Positions 49,136 to 61,519 of a stretch of DNA of 64,000 nt are shown piece after piece (within the stretch, counting starts at the first letter, position 1; every line of letters begins with the position of its first letter). The stretch is from Saxidomus purpurata. Its lineage: Eukaryota > Mollusca > Bivalvia > Venerida > Veneridae. Made by a program: the position numbers and the translations under genes. Under the pieces are notes generated by a model. The model had not been told where the DNA came from and did no database searches. It worked only from the letters and a program-made list of their open reading frames with translations. The DNA lies in NCBI GenBank assembly GCA_022818135.1, contig JAFMSR010000015.1, forward strand, positions 22,723,206 through 22,787,205, read 5' to 3'.

Positions 49136-49305
49136 GAAATAATCTATGGCTTGGAGTGCTTTATCGAAATTGAAGCATTCCCCGGAGGTGATGTGCCTGG
49201 CGGAATAATTGACGAGGGCGAAGCCCGAGTGAATTATTACAAAGACACATTACCGACGGGAAATGCTTCAATTTCGATAAAGCACTCCAAGCCATAGATT
49301 ATTTC
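49136..49305. repeat. long palindrome H2 with GGGCGAAGCCC centre
   Basis: Outer arms of 44 bases (49136-49179, 49262-49305) are perfect inverses. An inner hairpin AATAATT...AATTATT surrounds CGAGGGCGAAGCCCGAG. The arms are unrelated to those of H1 at 46736-46870, while the GGGC/GCCC centre is similar. Confidence 0.88.
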
Positions 49306-51722
49306 GATTCTTATAAGCCGAATTTATGAAAACTATCTTAACTACTACGGACCTTTTTTCAGTTCGGCGGTAATTGTAAAATAGCATAAATAGTGGCTGT
49401 TGGAATTCACTCCCGTATTCCGGCAACCAGTCAAGATATCATACATTACTATATTATACAAATTTATTTTAGTTTAATCATCTAATACATAAAATATAAA
49501 AATAATACCCGACTGTGACATTATGCAGAAGACGTCAGATTCTGAACCTAACAAAGCAGACAATCAATTTAAAAGCGAACCGTTAATCTGAACCGTACAA
49601 TGTTTTAACGTGGAGTAATGACGTCAGTGTGATGACGTCAATGTTTTCATTCATTGTTTTGTCTCCCGGAATCAAAACATTGTATGACGTTAATCCTGAA
49701 TTTTCTTGGCCTTTTTAAAGGAAAACAAGGTGAAGGTATTCTTAGGCTTACTTGGCGCAATCAAAAATAATATTTAGGTTCTTTAACACAACTATTTCAT
49801 GCGACTGATGTATTTATACAGATTTTATTTCTATTTCTATATTTTATTTTTTGCGCGGGAGTAAATTAGAAAAGTTGGAAGGAGCTACTTCTATGTCCGA
49901 AACTCCGCCTTCTTTTCCGAGTGCTTTAATCATATTAATGCACTCGAATTGACTATAGAAATATACCATAGGCATATTAGAATGTACATTTATGACACTT
50001 ATGACAACATTAGCACTTTATGCCCGGCACTGTTAACGTCGTGCTTCATGCAAGACTTTTTTAGGACAGATCCATTATTTACAATGGCACTGTGATGCGC
50101 ATAAATGAAAAAAGTAAAGGAGCGCGTGAATCTCCCCGTTAACACGTTTTTCAATCCGTTAAAACACCAGCAAAATGGGCAAAACAGTACATCAACAACC
50201 TTCTCAATAACACCTCTAGTGCCTCATCCATATTTCAGTTAGGTCTTGACTTTGATGACGTTTTCAGTACGTTTCCTCGTAATGTCATAATTAGTGCGTA
50301 AAGTCGCTTGGTCATCATTCCAAGGTAGTTTTGATACACAAGGCCCATTGCTGTAGGCGATAGAATCTCTTGTTTGGGAGATGCGGAAAACTATCTATAT
50401 AGTTTCAATTTTATTGCTTTAGTTTAAAAATCAAGGAAGTAGGTGTCAAGTGAATGGTGTAACCTGAAAATAAGAAGGGATAATCTACTTGTCATTGACA
50501 ACCCCACTATCTTGTTTTAAGAGCATGTGTCTAATGGTTTTCCAGTTATTGAACATCATAGATCTGACCTTGACCTTTCAAACAGTAACCTTAATGTAAA
50601 TGGAGGTCACTTACTTGTCATTGAAGTATGTGGGTGATATGTCCAATGGTTCTTGAGTTAGTGAACATAATAAGTTTAATAATGGGTGTGGTCAATAACC
50701 CCAGGGTATGATGTAAACACAACCAGCAGTTTTGATCCCAGGGGCATGATTAGAGGTCCACTAAATAATGTATCATACCAAATATCTAAGCTCTAGGCCT
50801 TGTGATTTTGGAGCCAGATATTTTTAAAGGTTTCTACTTAATAATTCTATATGAAAACCAGTGACCCCCATGTGGTCAATTTTTACCCCCGGGGCCTTGA
50901 CCCAGAACTTAGATTTTTGGTGGGAGGCTTTTCCTTTAATTTAGACTGCTCCGCTTATAACTCACTGTTTAGAGCATGTAGCCAGTTTACTCTGTACAAT
51001 ATCCGCAAGAACCTGTACTTCTGTTTTAATATGCCTCTATTAAAAACAGAAGAAAGGATCAACTAGCCGACCATTTTCTCATGAAAATAGATACCAGACT
51101 CATAAAAATAGATACCAGACCAAGAGTTGTAAGAAAAAGTCAAACCATCTCTTAATGCAAGCAAATATATTTATTTCATAAAATATATAATGTGAACACT
51201 TTCATATGCTAAATGCAGTATAACATAGCATAATAATTAGAACAAAATGGTATGGGACCTTATTATAAAATGAATAAATATAAAAGCAGGTAACTTCATG
51301 CTATGGTGCAAATAGTGTTGCTTTAAAATTGTGTACAATATTGAAATGACAAATAGAGAGACACATTGCCTATTACTGATACTGTTACAATCCTGTCACT
51401 CTGCAGAATATTGCCACATCTGACAGCATAGGCAGCGTACGGCAGGGGAGGCCATATATCTTTTTACAAATAACAAAGTAATTAGAGTGTTTCAGGTGGT
51501 TAAATTTAACACTCACTCATACTCTGATGTGTACAAACTAGCATTCCAAAACCTATATTAAAAAAATAACTATACATGTATATGAACATGTCCATTTTCC
51601 ATCCGTAAACAAACTTGTTCCCTTTGGTTTTTCTATTGATGTACAAACTATGTTCCCACTGTAAGCAAGGTTTAATCATAAATCTGAATCCAATATCTGC
51701 CACAGGTCATGGGTTTCCATAA
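49306..51722. other. mostly unrecognised, with a family-A relic
   Basis: Holds a decayed family-A fragment at about 50690-50890 (CTAAGCTCTAGGCCTTGTG) and a short GACCTTGACC trace at 50568. Otherwise nothing recognised. Confidence 0.35.
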
Positions 51723-52943
51723 CAAGAGGGCCATAACGGCCCTTTATCGCTCACCCGAGTACAACTACTTTTAACAAAGTTGCTAGAAATCATCGAAACA
51801 ACCTTTCTGACAAATTTCCAGGATATTTGGGCTGAAAATGTTACCTCTAGAGTATTAACAAGGTTTTTCCATATTTGGGCTGTGTGACCTAGTTTTTGAC
51901 CCCAGATGACCTATATTGAAACTTGAGCTAGAAATCATCGAAAAAACCTTTCTGACAAATTTCCAGGATATTTGGGCTGAAAATGTAACCTCTAGAGTGT
52001 TAACAAGGTTTTTCCACATTTGGGCTCTGTGACCTAGTTTTTGACCCCAGATGACCCATATTCGAACTTGAGCTAGAAATCATCAAAACAACCTTTCTGA
52101 CAAATTTCCAGGATATTTGGGCTGAAAATGTTACCTCTAGAGTGTTAACAAGGTTTTTACATATTTGGGCTGTGTGACTAGTTTTTGACCCAAAATGACC
52201 CATATTAGATCTCGAGCTAGAAATCATAGAAACAACCTTTCTGACATATTTCCAGGATATCTGAGCTGAAAATGTAACATCTAGAGTGTTAACAAGGTTT
52301 TTCCATATTTGGGCTCTGTGACCTAGTTTTTGACCCCAGATGACCCATATTCGAACTTGGGCTAGAAATCATCGAACAACCTTTCTGACATATTTCCAGG
52401 ATATTTGGGCTGAAAATGTTACCTCTAGAGTGTTAACAAGGTTTTTCCATATTCAGGCTGTGTGACCTAGTTTTTGACCCCAGATGACCCATATTCCAAC
52501 TTGAGCTAGAAATCATCTTAACAACCTTTCTGACAAAATTCCAGGATATCTGGGCTGAAAATGTTACCTCTAGAGTGTTAACAAGGTTTTTCCATATTAT
52601 GGCTGTGTGACCTAGTTTTTGACCCCAGGTGACCCATATTCGAACTTGAGCTAGAAATCAACCAAACAACCTTTCTGACAAATTGCCAGGATATTTGGAC
52701 TGAAACAGTAGCCTCTAGAGCCTTAACAAGATTTTTCTATTTTTGGGTCATGTGACCTAGTTTTTCATCCGAGATGACCCATATTCGAACTCGTCCGAGT
52801 AATTACTGGGACAAACATCCTGACCAAGTTTTGTGACAATTGAGGCAAAAATGTGACCACTAGAGTGTTAACGAACTAAGTGTGGACGGACGACGGACAT
52901 TCATCGATCCTAATAGCTCACCCTGAGCCAGCTCAGGTGAGCT
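51723..52943 (+). mobile_element. pearl-like element, family A2, longer copy
   Basis: Same ends as 37182-38114: CAAGAGGGCC...GGCCC hairpin with CGCTCACC, then (GACG)n and the AGCTCACCCTGAGC hairpin. It holds about two more cores than the other copy. The final divergent core and tail are nearly identical in both, which implies recent common origin. In corrected order it lies downstream of the calpain. Confidence 0.85.
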
Positions 52944-54994
52944 AAAAATTCAAAAGCCTTTCCAGTGCATACAAATAATTGCAAACGGTATATTACAATT
53001 CAGGTTGAAAAAAACAGAATTATTACGGTATATACCTAGCTTGCAAACATGGCAAATGAAATGAAAATTTAAAAAAATAATTTTATGCAAAAGCATATAC
53101 AACAAAGCAAGAAATAAAAAAAACTTGGAATATGTAGAAAGAAAAGTGACTCTAAAAAATTGCCCCAAAATATAAATGTGAATCAAACGTGTAAATAGCT
53201 TATGCAACAAACAAATAATCACAAAGACAACAAACCTGGCAGAGTGATATACATTGCTTAACAATCTTGCAGCTGCATAAAGAAAACCACAATAAACAGG
53301 AATATATCTTATTACCTACATAAAAGTTCATCAAACAATATTCAGTCCTCTACAGTTTGCTGGCAAAGATTTTTTACATTTAAGGGAGAGAAAAAAATCA
53401 TTCACCCTTTCAAAAAAGGTAATCTAGGTCAGGATTTAAATTTTACTAGATAAAAAAGATTGACAACAATTAAAGACAGGAACTTTGTCTACACTTACGA
53501 ACCGAAAAACATTAACTATCAATTATGGTTTTTCCTATGGCACAAGTTCCACTTTATAGGCTTTTACATATCCTTGTATATAAAATCCCTGTCCTGGTGT
53601 AGATAATAAAATAAAATGTTGTGTAGCTGATGGCAATATTCTAAAAATGTCCTGAAAACTTAAGGCAAACTTTAAGGCAATCTTCATACAACAAGGTCTT
53701 CAAGCGGGGTTTGCCTTTTTGACAGAAAAAAAAAACGGTTCTATATGAAGCAAATTTTGAAATGTAATCAAAATGTTGTTGCCAACCTTATTATTCTTTC
53801 ACAATAGCTAACAACAACAGTAAATAACAGCGGAAGTCCTGACTGACAAACCAAGAAAGATAACTGTTTCAAAGCCAGTCATTCTCTTAGGTTCACAAAA
53901 ATAACAGAATTTTGGGTGTAAATGTTTCTATGTATTGAACAATTTGTACTTGACTTTTTTTCCTATGACATCTAAACTTATTTCCTTGAACTTACCATTA
54001 GAGTATGTAAGAATTCACAGTATTATGTACTGTATATTAGAATAAATGTTCAAGATAACATTGAAACCAAGATCCATATTTATTGCACAATACTTAGTAA
54101 GAAAATAAATCACTGTAAATATTAATCCTTTGGGCTTCATTAGCATACAGATGATATCTGATTATATAGATTGTACTACAAGAAGCTGATATACAACCCT
54201 GTAAACATTTACACTGGGTATTGATGGGATTATAACTTTTAAATTAAACATCTTGAAAATCAACTATATAAAACCAAATTTTTTAGGTAAACATCTAGAA
54301 AATGTACTGTGTGAGTTACCAGGTATGTAGGAGTTACTACCTCTATACAGTATCTTACCTACTTTAAATTTGAAAACTTATATTTACTCACAATTCACAG
54401 TAAGTCAAGTATGTACATTGTAGAAGTCACTAACTTCACAGAGTAAAGACATTAAAAAAAGTCTATTTCATAATAAATTTACAAAAAAAAAGACTAAATT
54501 GAGCAGTCTTTAATCACAATGATAAAGATATGCAACAGTTTTTAAATGAGCACCATCACAAAATCCTCTATTAAGGACACCAATATATGTTTTGTACTTG
54601 TTACCTAACATGTTTGAAGCATCACTCTGGTCAGTACAAGCCTACTTGAAAGTGACAACCATCAGATTTTCTCTGTGCATGACAAATATTTATAAAGGAC
54701 TATTAAAAGGAGGCCACCTGACAACTACTGTCCTCAGAATGTCTGTATGTGTTACATATTTTTGTAAACATCTAATAAATACTGTCCTCTGACTTTCTTT
54801 GTACTATTCTAAAGTGCTAACATAATATACTTTTGATAAACTAGTTTGGACCAGAACATCAGTTTGTCCCTTTAAACAACATTCAAATTAATTGTTTAAC
54901 TGTTCTACCACTAAAATAGTGTTATTGCCAACATCATTTACCAAACATTTCTGACCAAGGCCTATGCTTAAAACTTTCTGAATATTTGTCAAAA
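52944..54994. other. no feature recognised
   Basis: AT-rich sequence without clear exons. In corrected order this and 55211-59643 lie downstream of the calpain stop, so parts may be 3' UTR. Confidence 0.3.
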
Positions 54995-55210
54995 CAGCTG
55001 CCATAGTGCAGTGGTAGCACATTTGCCTAAGGATGAGACGGTCTAAGATTCAATCCTTACCAGTGCCCTGGAGGTAGTGTCCTTATGAGCAATACTCTGA
55101 ATTGCAACCCTATCTCTCTTCTACTGTAGGTTAATTCCATCTGCAGTGAGTCTCAAGAGTGATTAATCTACGTTATAAGAACTTGTTCTGTATTCAAGAA
55201 TAAATAAATC
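54995..55210 (+). mobile_element. tRNA-derived SINE-like sequence
   Basis: TAGTGCAGTGGTAGCACA is a good A box (tRNA-Gly-like) and AAGATTCAATCC a B box 35 bases on. The body ends in AATAAATAAATC. No closed tRNA cloverleaf, so a SINE is more likely than a tRNA gene. Confidence 0.6.
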
Positions 55211-56158
55211 TGTACAAAAGGTCAACAGATTTCTGACTAGTCACCGTTGTTAGTGACTTAACTTCAAAAACTTAATCTTTTTCTATAGTAGTCAAAATTT
55301 TAAGGAACTTTAAAAGTCAAAAAAATTATCTGAAATGCTTGGTGTGTGAAAATGCTCTACATCAAAACAATGAACAAATAAAAAAGAGTGGTCTGAATAA
55401 AAGAAATGTGGTATTTATAAACAAGAAGCAAAGGCCGTACTCCTTCACAAATAAACTACAACTTCCTTAATGCAATAAGGTGGAGTCTCAAGGATAGAAT
55501 CTAACATAGTATCATGGCTTACTGCATTCAGAAATTTACAGACAGATTCTGAAGAATGGTAAAACATTCCCATTTTGAATTTCACATTTCTTTTCCAAAA
55601 GTAGCAAATAAGCTGACATTTTGTCAGTTTTTCTATGTACTTACAACAACTGTATGCAAATATTGTTGCTTCTTGATGAAGTAAAGACCTGCAAGTTAAA
55701 TAAAGGTGCAAAAACAATGCCAAAAAAGGAACACCAAATGTATTATTATATCAAATATCAAACAGTCAAATAATAGCGTTTTTTAAAAGCCTTCTTGTGC
55801 TACAAGCTGCTACAAGTTTGTGAGTATATTTCACATCAGCAGGTGTACAACTAGGTGTAATTAGTCACTGTAATTAATCATTTGTAAACAAAACCTCACA
55901 AAGTCTGGGTATGAAATATCTGTTCATAATTCTTATAAAATATGGCATTATACTGTTTCACAGCAATGAATATCTCCAGTTCAAAATATCTGAATTGCTA
56001 CAGGTATGAAAATGCTCTACATCAAAACAATGAACAACTAAAAAATGTCTTTAAAAACAACAGATAAAAGATACTGTAAACTTGGTGCTACTTACATAGT
56101 CAATGAACCTGTTATTTAATTAGACAACTACTTGTACAACTTAGCAAATACTCTCAGT

Positions 56159-57514
56159 TTAAAGCTGCTCGCTCTCAGATTTTGGTAAAAAAATAAAGTT
56201 CTTCAAACTGTATGTAAATAACGTATTTTAGAATATATGGTCATATAACAAGAGCTGTCAGTAGGACAGCGCGCTCGACTTTTTTAGTGCTTGCCAATAA
56301 AACAAAACTTTGACAGTTAAGGGCACACAAGACTTTAACTAGGAATTTCTAAGTACAAATCAAGAAACATTTTCACAGAGTTATCTTCTCTTGCTTACAG
56401 ATAGGTCTCATGATGGTACATAAGTACTCCAACTTTCAAAGTAATATCTCAAATGGTTAAGTCAACAAGTGGACAAGAATGAAAATTTTAACTGAGTTTC
56501 TAAGACAAAAAGGGCCATAATTCACATAAAATCCTTGACAGAATTACCTTCTCCTGCCCATGTTTTGGGATCATGATGGTAAACAAGTATTCAAACTTTC
56601 AAAGTAATATCTTGAACAGTTTAGTCAAAAAGTGGACTGGTACGAAAAACTTTACCAAGATTCTAAGTCGATAAAGGGGCTTAATTTTTAAAACAAATCC
56701 CTCACAGACTTACCTTCTCTTGCCTACAGATGGGGGGTAATGATGTAAACAAGCATTCAAAGTTTCAAAGCAATATCTCAAAGGGTTAAGGCAATAAGTG
56801 GATTTTACCCATATTCAAAGTATTTTCTAAGTAAAAAAGGGGCATAATTCTGTCAAAAACCTTGACAGAGTTATGTACTCTTGTCTGTTGATGTAGGTCA
56901 TGATGGTTAACAAGTATGGTTAGTTTCAAAGCAATACCTCCAATGGTTTTGAAATAAAGTGAGGTGGTACGAAAAACTTAACCAAGCTCAATACACTTTC
57001 TAAGTCAAAAAAGGGCCATAATTCTGCCAAAAACCTTGACAGAGTTATGTACTCTTGTCTGTAGATGGAGGTTATGATGGTAAACAAGTATGGTAAGTTT
57101 CAAAGCCATACCTCCAATACTTTTGAAATAAAGTGGGGTGGTACGAAAAACTTAACCAAGGTGTGACGCCAACGCCGACGCCGACGCAGACGCCGACGCC
57201 GGGGCGAGTAGGATAGCTCCCCTTTTCATAGAAAAGTCGAGCTAAAAAGGCTCCAGTATAAATTCATGTCATGTTTATCTCTAAATTTCAATAGATACAC
57301 TACCAAATTCAAAAGCATTGCAAACGCTTTTGAAATTTCAATATGAACATATAGTGTAGCGGTGCCGTGTAACCGATCTTTTCAATCGATTTCTGCAAAT
57401 TCGTACCTAGATTTTTGCTTATTTTTTATTCCAGCCTTTAGTTTTATATTTATGATTATGAATATCAATTTTTTTTTTTTTTTTTCAACGGTAACCGAGA
57501 GCGAGCAGCTTTAA
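56159..57514. mobile_element. TTAA-flanked MITE, copy 1, interrupted
   Basis: TTAAAGCTGCTCGCTCTC at the left and its exact inverse at the right (57497-57514), 18 bp, including TTAA. Without the insertion at 56249-57243 it would be ~360 bp. The internal sequence, including CACTACCAAATT and AACGCTTTTGAAAT, matches copy 2. Confidence 0.75.
56249..57243 (+). mobile_element. pearl-like element, family C, nested in a MITE
   Basis: CAAGAGCTGTCAGTAGGACA and GCGCGCTCGACT at the left; (GACGCC)n, then the hairpin AGCTCCCCTTTTC/GAAAAGTCGAGCT at the right. Cores with GGGCCATAATT recur about every 163-174 bp. Same family as 3905-5094. Confidence 0.82.
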
Positions 57515-58818
57515 GGAACTCAAAAACATTCCCAGTACAAGAAACTTAAACTCAAAATACCGGCATATTAGAAAAAACTTTTCCCTTAGACCAATCTAAA
57601 ATCTTCTATTTGATTGGCTTATATTGAGCTCCATTAGAAAGTTAACACCAAAAGGCGATGATCTGAGACTGTTCTAAGAAGTGTTATATAACAGATGTCC
57701 AAGCTTATCAAAAGTTTTCATTATATACATGTGTGTACAGCTTGTGTTTTTTATCTCAGTAAAACATCTGTGAGTTACCAATGTGAGAATCTTTGTAGCC
57801 ATGATTGACACAAGCTTCCTGACCATACCTTTCAAAGGAATCTCACAAAAGCTAGGACTTATACCTGAGAAGCTGCAGATGTTCCTTTGATGCTTTCAAT
57901 GTACAAATACATGTTTAAAATACTTGCACAACTTTCTATCCTTAGAAATGTTAGTTATGACATTATGCATTTACTAAAAATTTACCATGTTTGGTGTATA
58001 CACAAATATCAATAATGTATAGAAATCCGAAAACACTTGCAAAACAAAACACGTGTATAAATAGTTAATATGTGTGCCTGACACTTTTCTTAATTTCAAA
58101 GTAGCTATTTCACAATGTCTTACATGTAAGTATGTATGTACCCTACAAATCAATCTATTAAAAGTCCAATCTACACATAACAGACATGTAGATAATACCA
58201 ACTTTACGGTAATGAGTATTATGTAAACATGTTATCTTCACTAAACTATATCCTTCACTTTACTATACCCATCAACAACAACTTTTCACTTTTCACTGAG
58301 ATCTACAAAACATTAACTTTTCAGTAACTACTATAACACGAACGATTCAAAACTGATAACCACTACTAGTAATTCATTAAAACACTTTCAAAGCAGGCAC
58401 CTAGAAATCATATATCTTGTGATGAAACCTAAAAACTAAAGAAACATTGATTTAGTTTATATGTGCATAAATGTGTAATAATTAAAGGCAAATTATTACT
58501 ACATTAAAAACTGCCACCAAATTAAAACTACATGTACCACTATAACCCAGTTAATATATGTATATAAATGGGAACAATAATGTAATGCCCTCAAGCAGTT
58601 TCTACATGTCAAAGTCTACGCTATCATAATAAAGTCTTATATCCCAGCCCCGTTTAAAATCAGCCAAGAAGTGTTAAAAGAATGTTGACCTCCATTGAAG
58701 TTCAATGATAAATGTAGGTTTAACATTTAGGTTAAGAACATGACAAGGAATCAAAGTCTCAGTTAACACATGCTAAGTAATGTAACTCCTGATATGACCA
58801 ATTTTGAAATAACTGCAT
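57515..58818. other. no feature recognised
   Basis: AT-rich, between the two MITE copies; no frame or repeat of note. Confidence 0.3.
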
Positions 58819-59186
58819 TTACAGCTGCTATCTCTCAGATTTTGGTGGGAGAAAAACAAAGTTTTTTAAATGTTTGATATTCAAATAGTTTAGAACGGAT
58901 CATCAAATCGAAAGGTGCCAGTATAAAGTCTTGTACTGTAGTTATATATCTTTGAAATTACACTACCAAATTATAAAGGTGTTTCAAACGCTTTTGAAAT
59001 TCCAGTATAAACATAAGTGTAGTGACGCCATCAAAGCTAAGTAACATTTTCAAGAGACTTCTCAAATTGCTATGTATTTTTTTGACTAGTGTTGTTGATT
59101 CTAGCCATTTCTTTTACATTTTATATACAATGTAATCATTTTGAGGATATTTTTTTTCACTGGAAACTGTGAACAAGAAGCTTTAA
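58819..59186. mobile_element. TTAA-type MITE, copy 2, uninterrupted
   Basis: About 368 bp aligning end to end with the two halves of copy 1 (CTCTCAGATTTTGGT, CACTACCAAATT, AACGCTTTTGAAAT, AAGCTTTAAGG). The ends have drifted more than those of copy 1. No insertion inside. Confidence 0.7.
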
Positions 59187-59643
59187 GGTCAGATTTCAAA
59201 TCTTCTGGGAAAACCTAAAACACATTAAGTTTATCACAAAATGCTCTTACTAGTCACTAAAAATTTATCACCACGTACAAAAGTGAATGTGCATATTAAC
59301 AGTGTTCATTTTGTCTCATAAAAAGGTCAGCATGCTTTAGTTCATGACATCTAAGACTATCCAACTTCTACTACTATTTTCTCAGTTATTGCACTCGTAA
59401 AAATTAAAGATTTTTGTTGATATTTCTTGAAAAGTACTGTTCAAACCACTAACTGTTTTATCACATACTGCACATATATAGCTTATTTCCTGGAGTTAAA
59501 TAAACACATCTTAGAAGACAGTGTCAAAGCAGTATAAACAGTGTCTGTATGAATTAATCTCAAAGGGGAATACCTACATCTGTAATAATGTCAGATCTAT
59601 AAGATATATCATAAAGTTTGATCAATATGACTGAATGTCAGAT

Positions 59644-59826
59644 CTATATGGCTGTGAGGGTCTTTGTTTGTGTAATCTCTACAACCAGTTTGCCGGACCT
59701 GATCTGATCACCTTGTTTTCCTCGTCCTACGAGTGTAACGGACTGGATTGACCTGGTACACTCATCAGCACTGATAAACAGGTGCTTGCCCATGTATGTG
59801 TCCTTCAAAATGTTGTTATTCCAGAT
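59644..59826 (-). CDS. CAPN5: CAPN5-like calpain, last coding exon (end of C2 domain, stop)
   Basis: 183 nt encoding residues 578-637 and a TAG stop (59646-59644). The peptide begins IWNNNILKDTYMG, the C2-domain strand seen in CAPN5 as VWNHRVLKDEFLG, and ends GKLVVEITQTKTLTAI. The acceptor is TGATTATTTCAG. The 3' UTR would run to lower coordinates. I did not assign a polyadenylation site because several AATAAA-like signals occur in this AT-rich stretch. Confidence 0.93.
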   Translation of the reverse strand: MWNNNILKDTYMGKHLFISADECTRSIQSVTLVGRGKQGDQIRSGKLVVEITQTKTLTAI

Positions 59827-60383
59827 CTGAAATAATCAATGCTAAGTGGTTATCTAATATTTTTTTCAATTTTCATATAATTCCACAGTAAAAGTAGAAA
59901 GCAAGCTTTTTAACATCTAATTGTATCTAAAATACATTTTTGTACTTACTTTACACATGGATAGAATTCCGTATTTTGCTTAATTATTTCTGTATATTGC
60001 AACACTTAATCTTCATAATTTTAGGCATTCTTTCAGTGTAGATACAATTCTGGCATCTTTCACAGTGTGGCATGGTTCTCAAACACATGCTGATCTAGCT
60101 GAATTTTGTTTTGCTTCTACAGAAAACCTCTCATAATCTGTACCAATCATTAACTTTCTTAATTTCTAAATCTACCACTTTCCTCTAACCTGAGAATGCT
60201 GACATTATCAAAGCATCCCCTATGAAGTAGTTAATACTGAAGGAATTTTATTTTCAAGACTTTGGAAATGAAAATTAAAATCTTGCAAAGAAAAAAAATT
60301 GTAAGTGCTATGCAGCTGACAAATCATTAAAGAATAAAAGCTATAATTTTGTTGACAGATAACAGAGATTTTCATTCACATAC

Positions 60384-60523
60384 CTGGACCTTTATTGGGT
60401 TTTTGAGAGGATTTTTCCTGAAGAAGACTGCAGACTGTTTCCACTCTGGATTGCAAGTGTCGTTCTTCACACTCGTTGTAACCTTTTCCCCTTCACATTT
60501 TATGATACAGTATGGATCCGCAC
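60384..60523 (-). CDS. CAPN5: CAPN5-like calpain, coding exon 10 (C2 domain)
   Basis: 140 nt encoding residues 532-577; the first two bases complete Gly531. It reads ADPYCIIKCEGEKV and later CNPEWKQSAVFF and NPIKVQ, a typical C2 core: the calcium-loop-like DPY segment followed by the NPEW strand. Acceptor AAATTGCAG, donor GTATGTG. C2 domains of this class are thought to direct the protease to membranes. Confidence 0.93.
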
Positions 60524-60851
60524 CTGCAATTTAACCAGAAACTTCCTGTATGCTGTACTCTTTAACATTTCAAAAGAATTTCAGTTAAGCACAAGCAGAT
60601 AGTTTACCTTTACTGCCAGGGAAAGACCAGTGCTAGACTCCCATCCTCTGTAGGGGACCTGCCAACTTTCTGACACGAAGACTCAGGTTGGTTTAAGGGC
60701 TTGAACCAAGGTTATTGAAAGTAATTTCGCAGGAACCATTAGACACACTAAGATATTGTACTAGGACTCTTTCTATTGAAACAACAAAACCATAGTAAAG
60801 AGAATACCATAAGTTAAAGAGACTGTTTTACAGATGACTTTAAATGCTTAC

Positions 60852-60970
60852 CATCTCTCTCCTGTTTCTCTAAACCTTCAGCTTTGAGAACTTTGATCTG
60901 TGTCAACATGACAGGTTGTTTAGCACAGCAGTTCCAAAAGCTTCTCTGAGGCTTCTCATGAATAAGCTCC
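60852..60970 (-). CDS. CAPN5: CAPN5-like calpain, coding exon 9 (linker and C2 start)
   Basis: 119 nt encoding residues 492-530 with split codons at both ends (Arg491 and Gly531). It includes the linker ELIHEKPQRSFWNCC and the first C2 strand VMLTQIKVLKAEGLEKQERD. The acceptor is TTGTTTTTCAG and the donor GTAAGC. Phase and order agree with exons 8 and 10. Confidence 0.92.
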
Positions 60971-61316
60971 CTGAAAAACAAGTTTTAATTAAACATATCT
61001 TCGAGAATTTATGTAAACCAATATCAAATCATGTGACAGACATTATGCATAAACACCCAGACACTAATAATCATATCCTTGATTCAAAATAGTGAAAGTC
61101 AGCATAGGTAGCGTGAATTAACGTCAGGTAGATTATAAATTTTCCGAATTATTAGCCAAATAACCATCCAAGTTGACCATCCAATAAGTACTTGTTTAAA
61201 GTCTTGTAAAAGTAGCCAACAACAAAACTCACAATTTATTAGATTACTGCACAATTTCTTACAAAAGAAAGCTTTGACTGTAATATTTGTGCAACAGACT
61301 GGCTACGTTCAATTAC

Positions 61317-61519
61317 CTAAAATCATTCGCTGCCCCTGAATATATCCTAAACAGAAAATCTTGCTGTACAGCTGGATCGAAGGTACAAGCTAGAATCAAG
61401 TATCGCCCCTTATCTAGTTTCAATTTCTGGAAGATTGAGCGGCTGTCACGGAACACGGTGTTTTTAATGACCTCCTGGTATGTGTAGTCATGGATACGAT
61501 GATGACGATTTTCTTCAAC
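61317..61519 (-). CDS. CAPN5: CAPN5-like calpain, coding exon 8 (beta-sandwich domain)
   Basis: 203 nt encoding residues 424-490 plus two bases. It starts VEENRHHRIH, as CAPN5 VEENRQYRMH, and contains FRDSRSIF, DKGRYLILACTFDP and DFLFRIYS, the conserved GRYVIIPTTFEPG...FLLRVF strands of the CBSW domain. Acceptor ACTTCTTGTAG, donor GTAATT. Confidence 0.93.

Noticed and set aside
481..57243. CRISPR-like array interpretation of the regularly spaced cores
   Set aside because: This is eukaryotic DNA, the whole unit repeats without unique spacers, and no cas genes exist.
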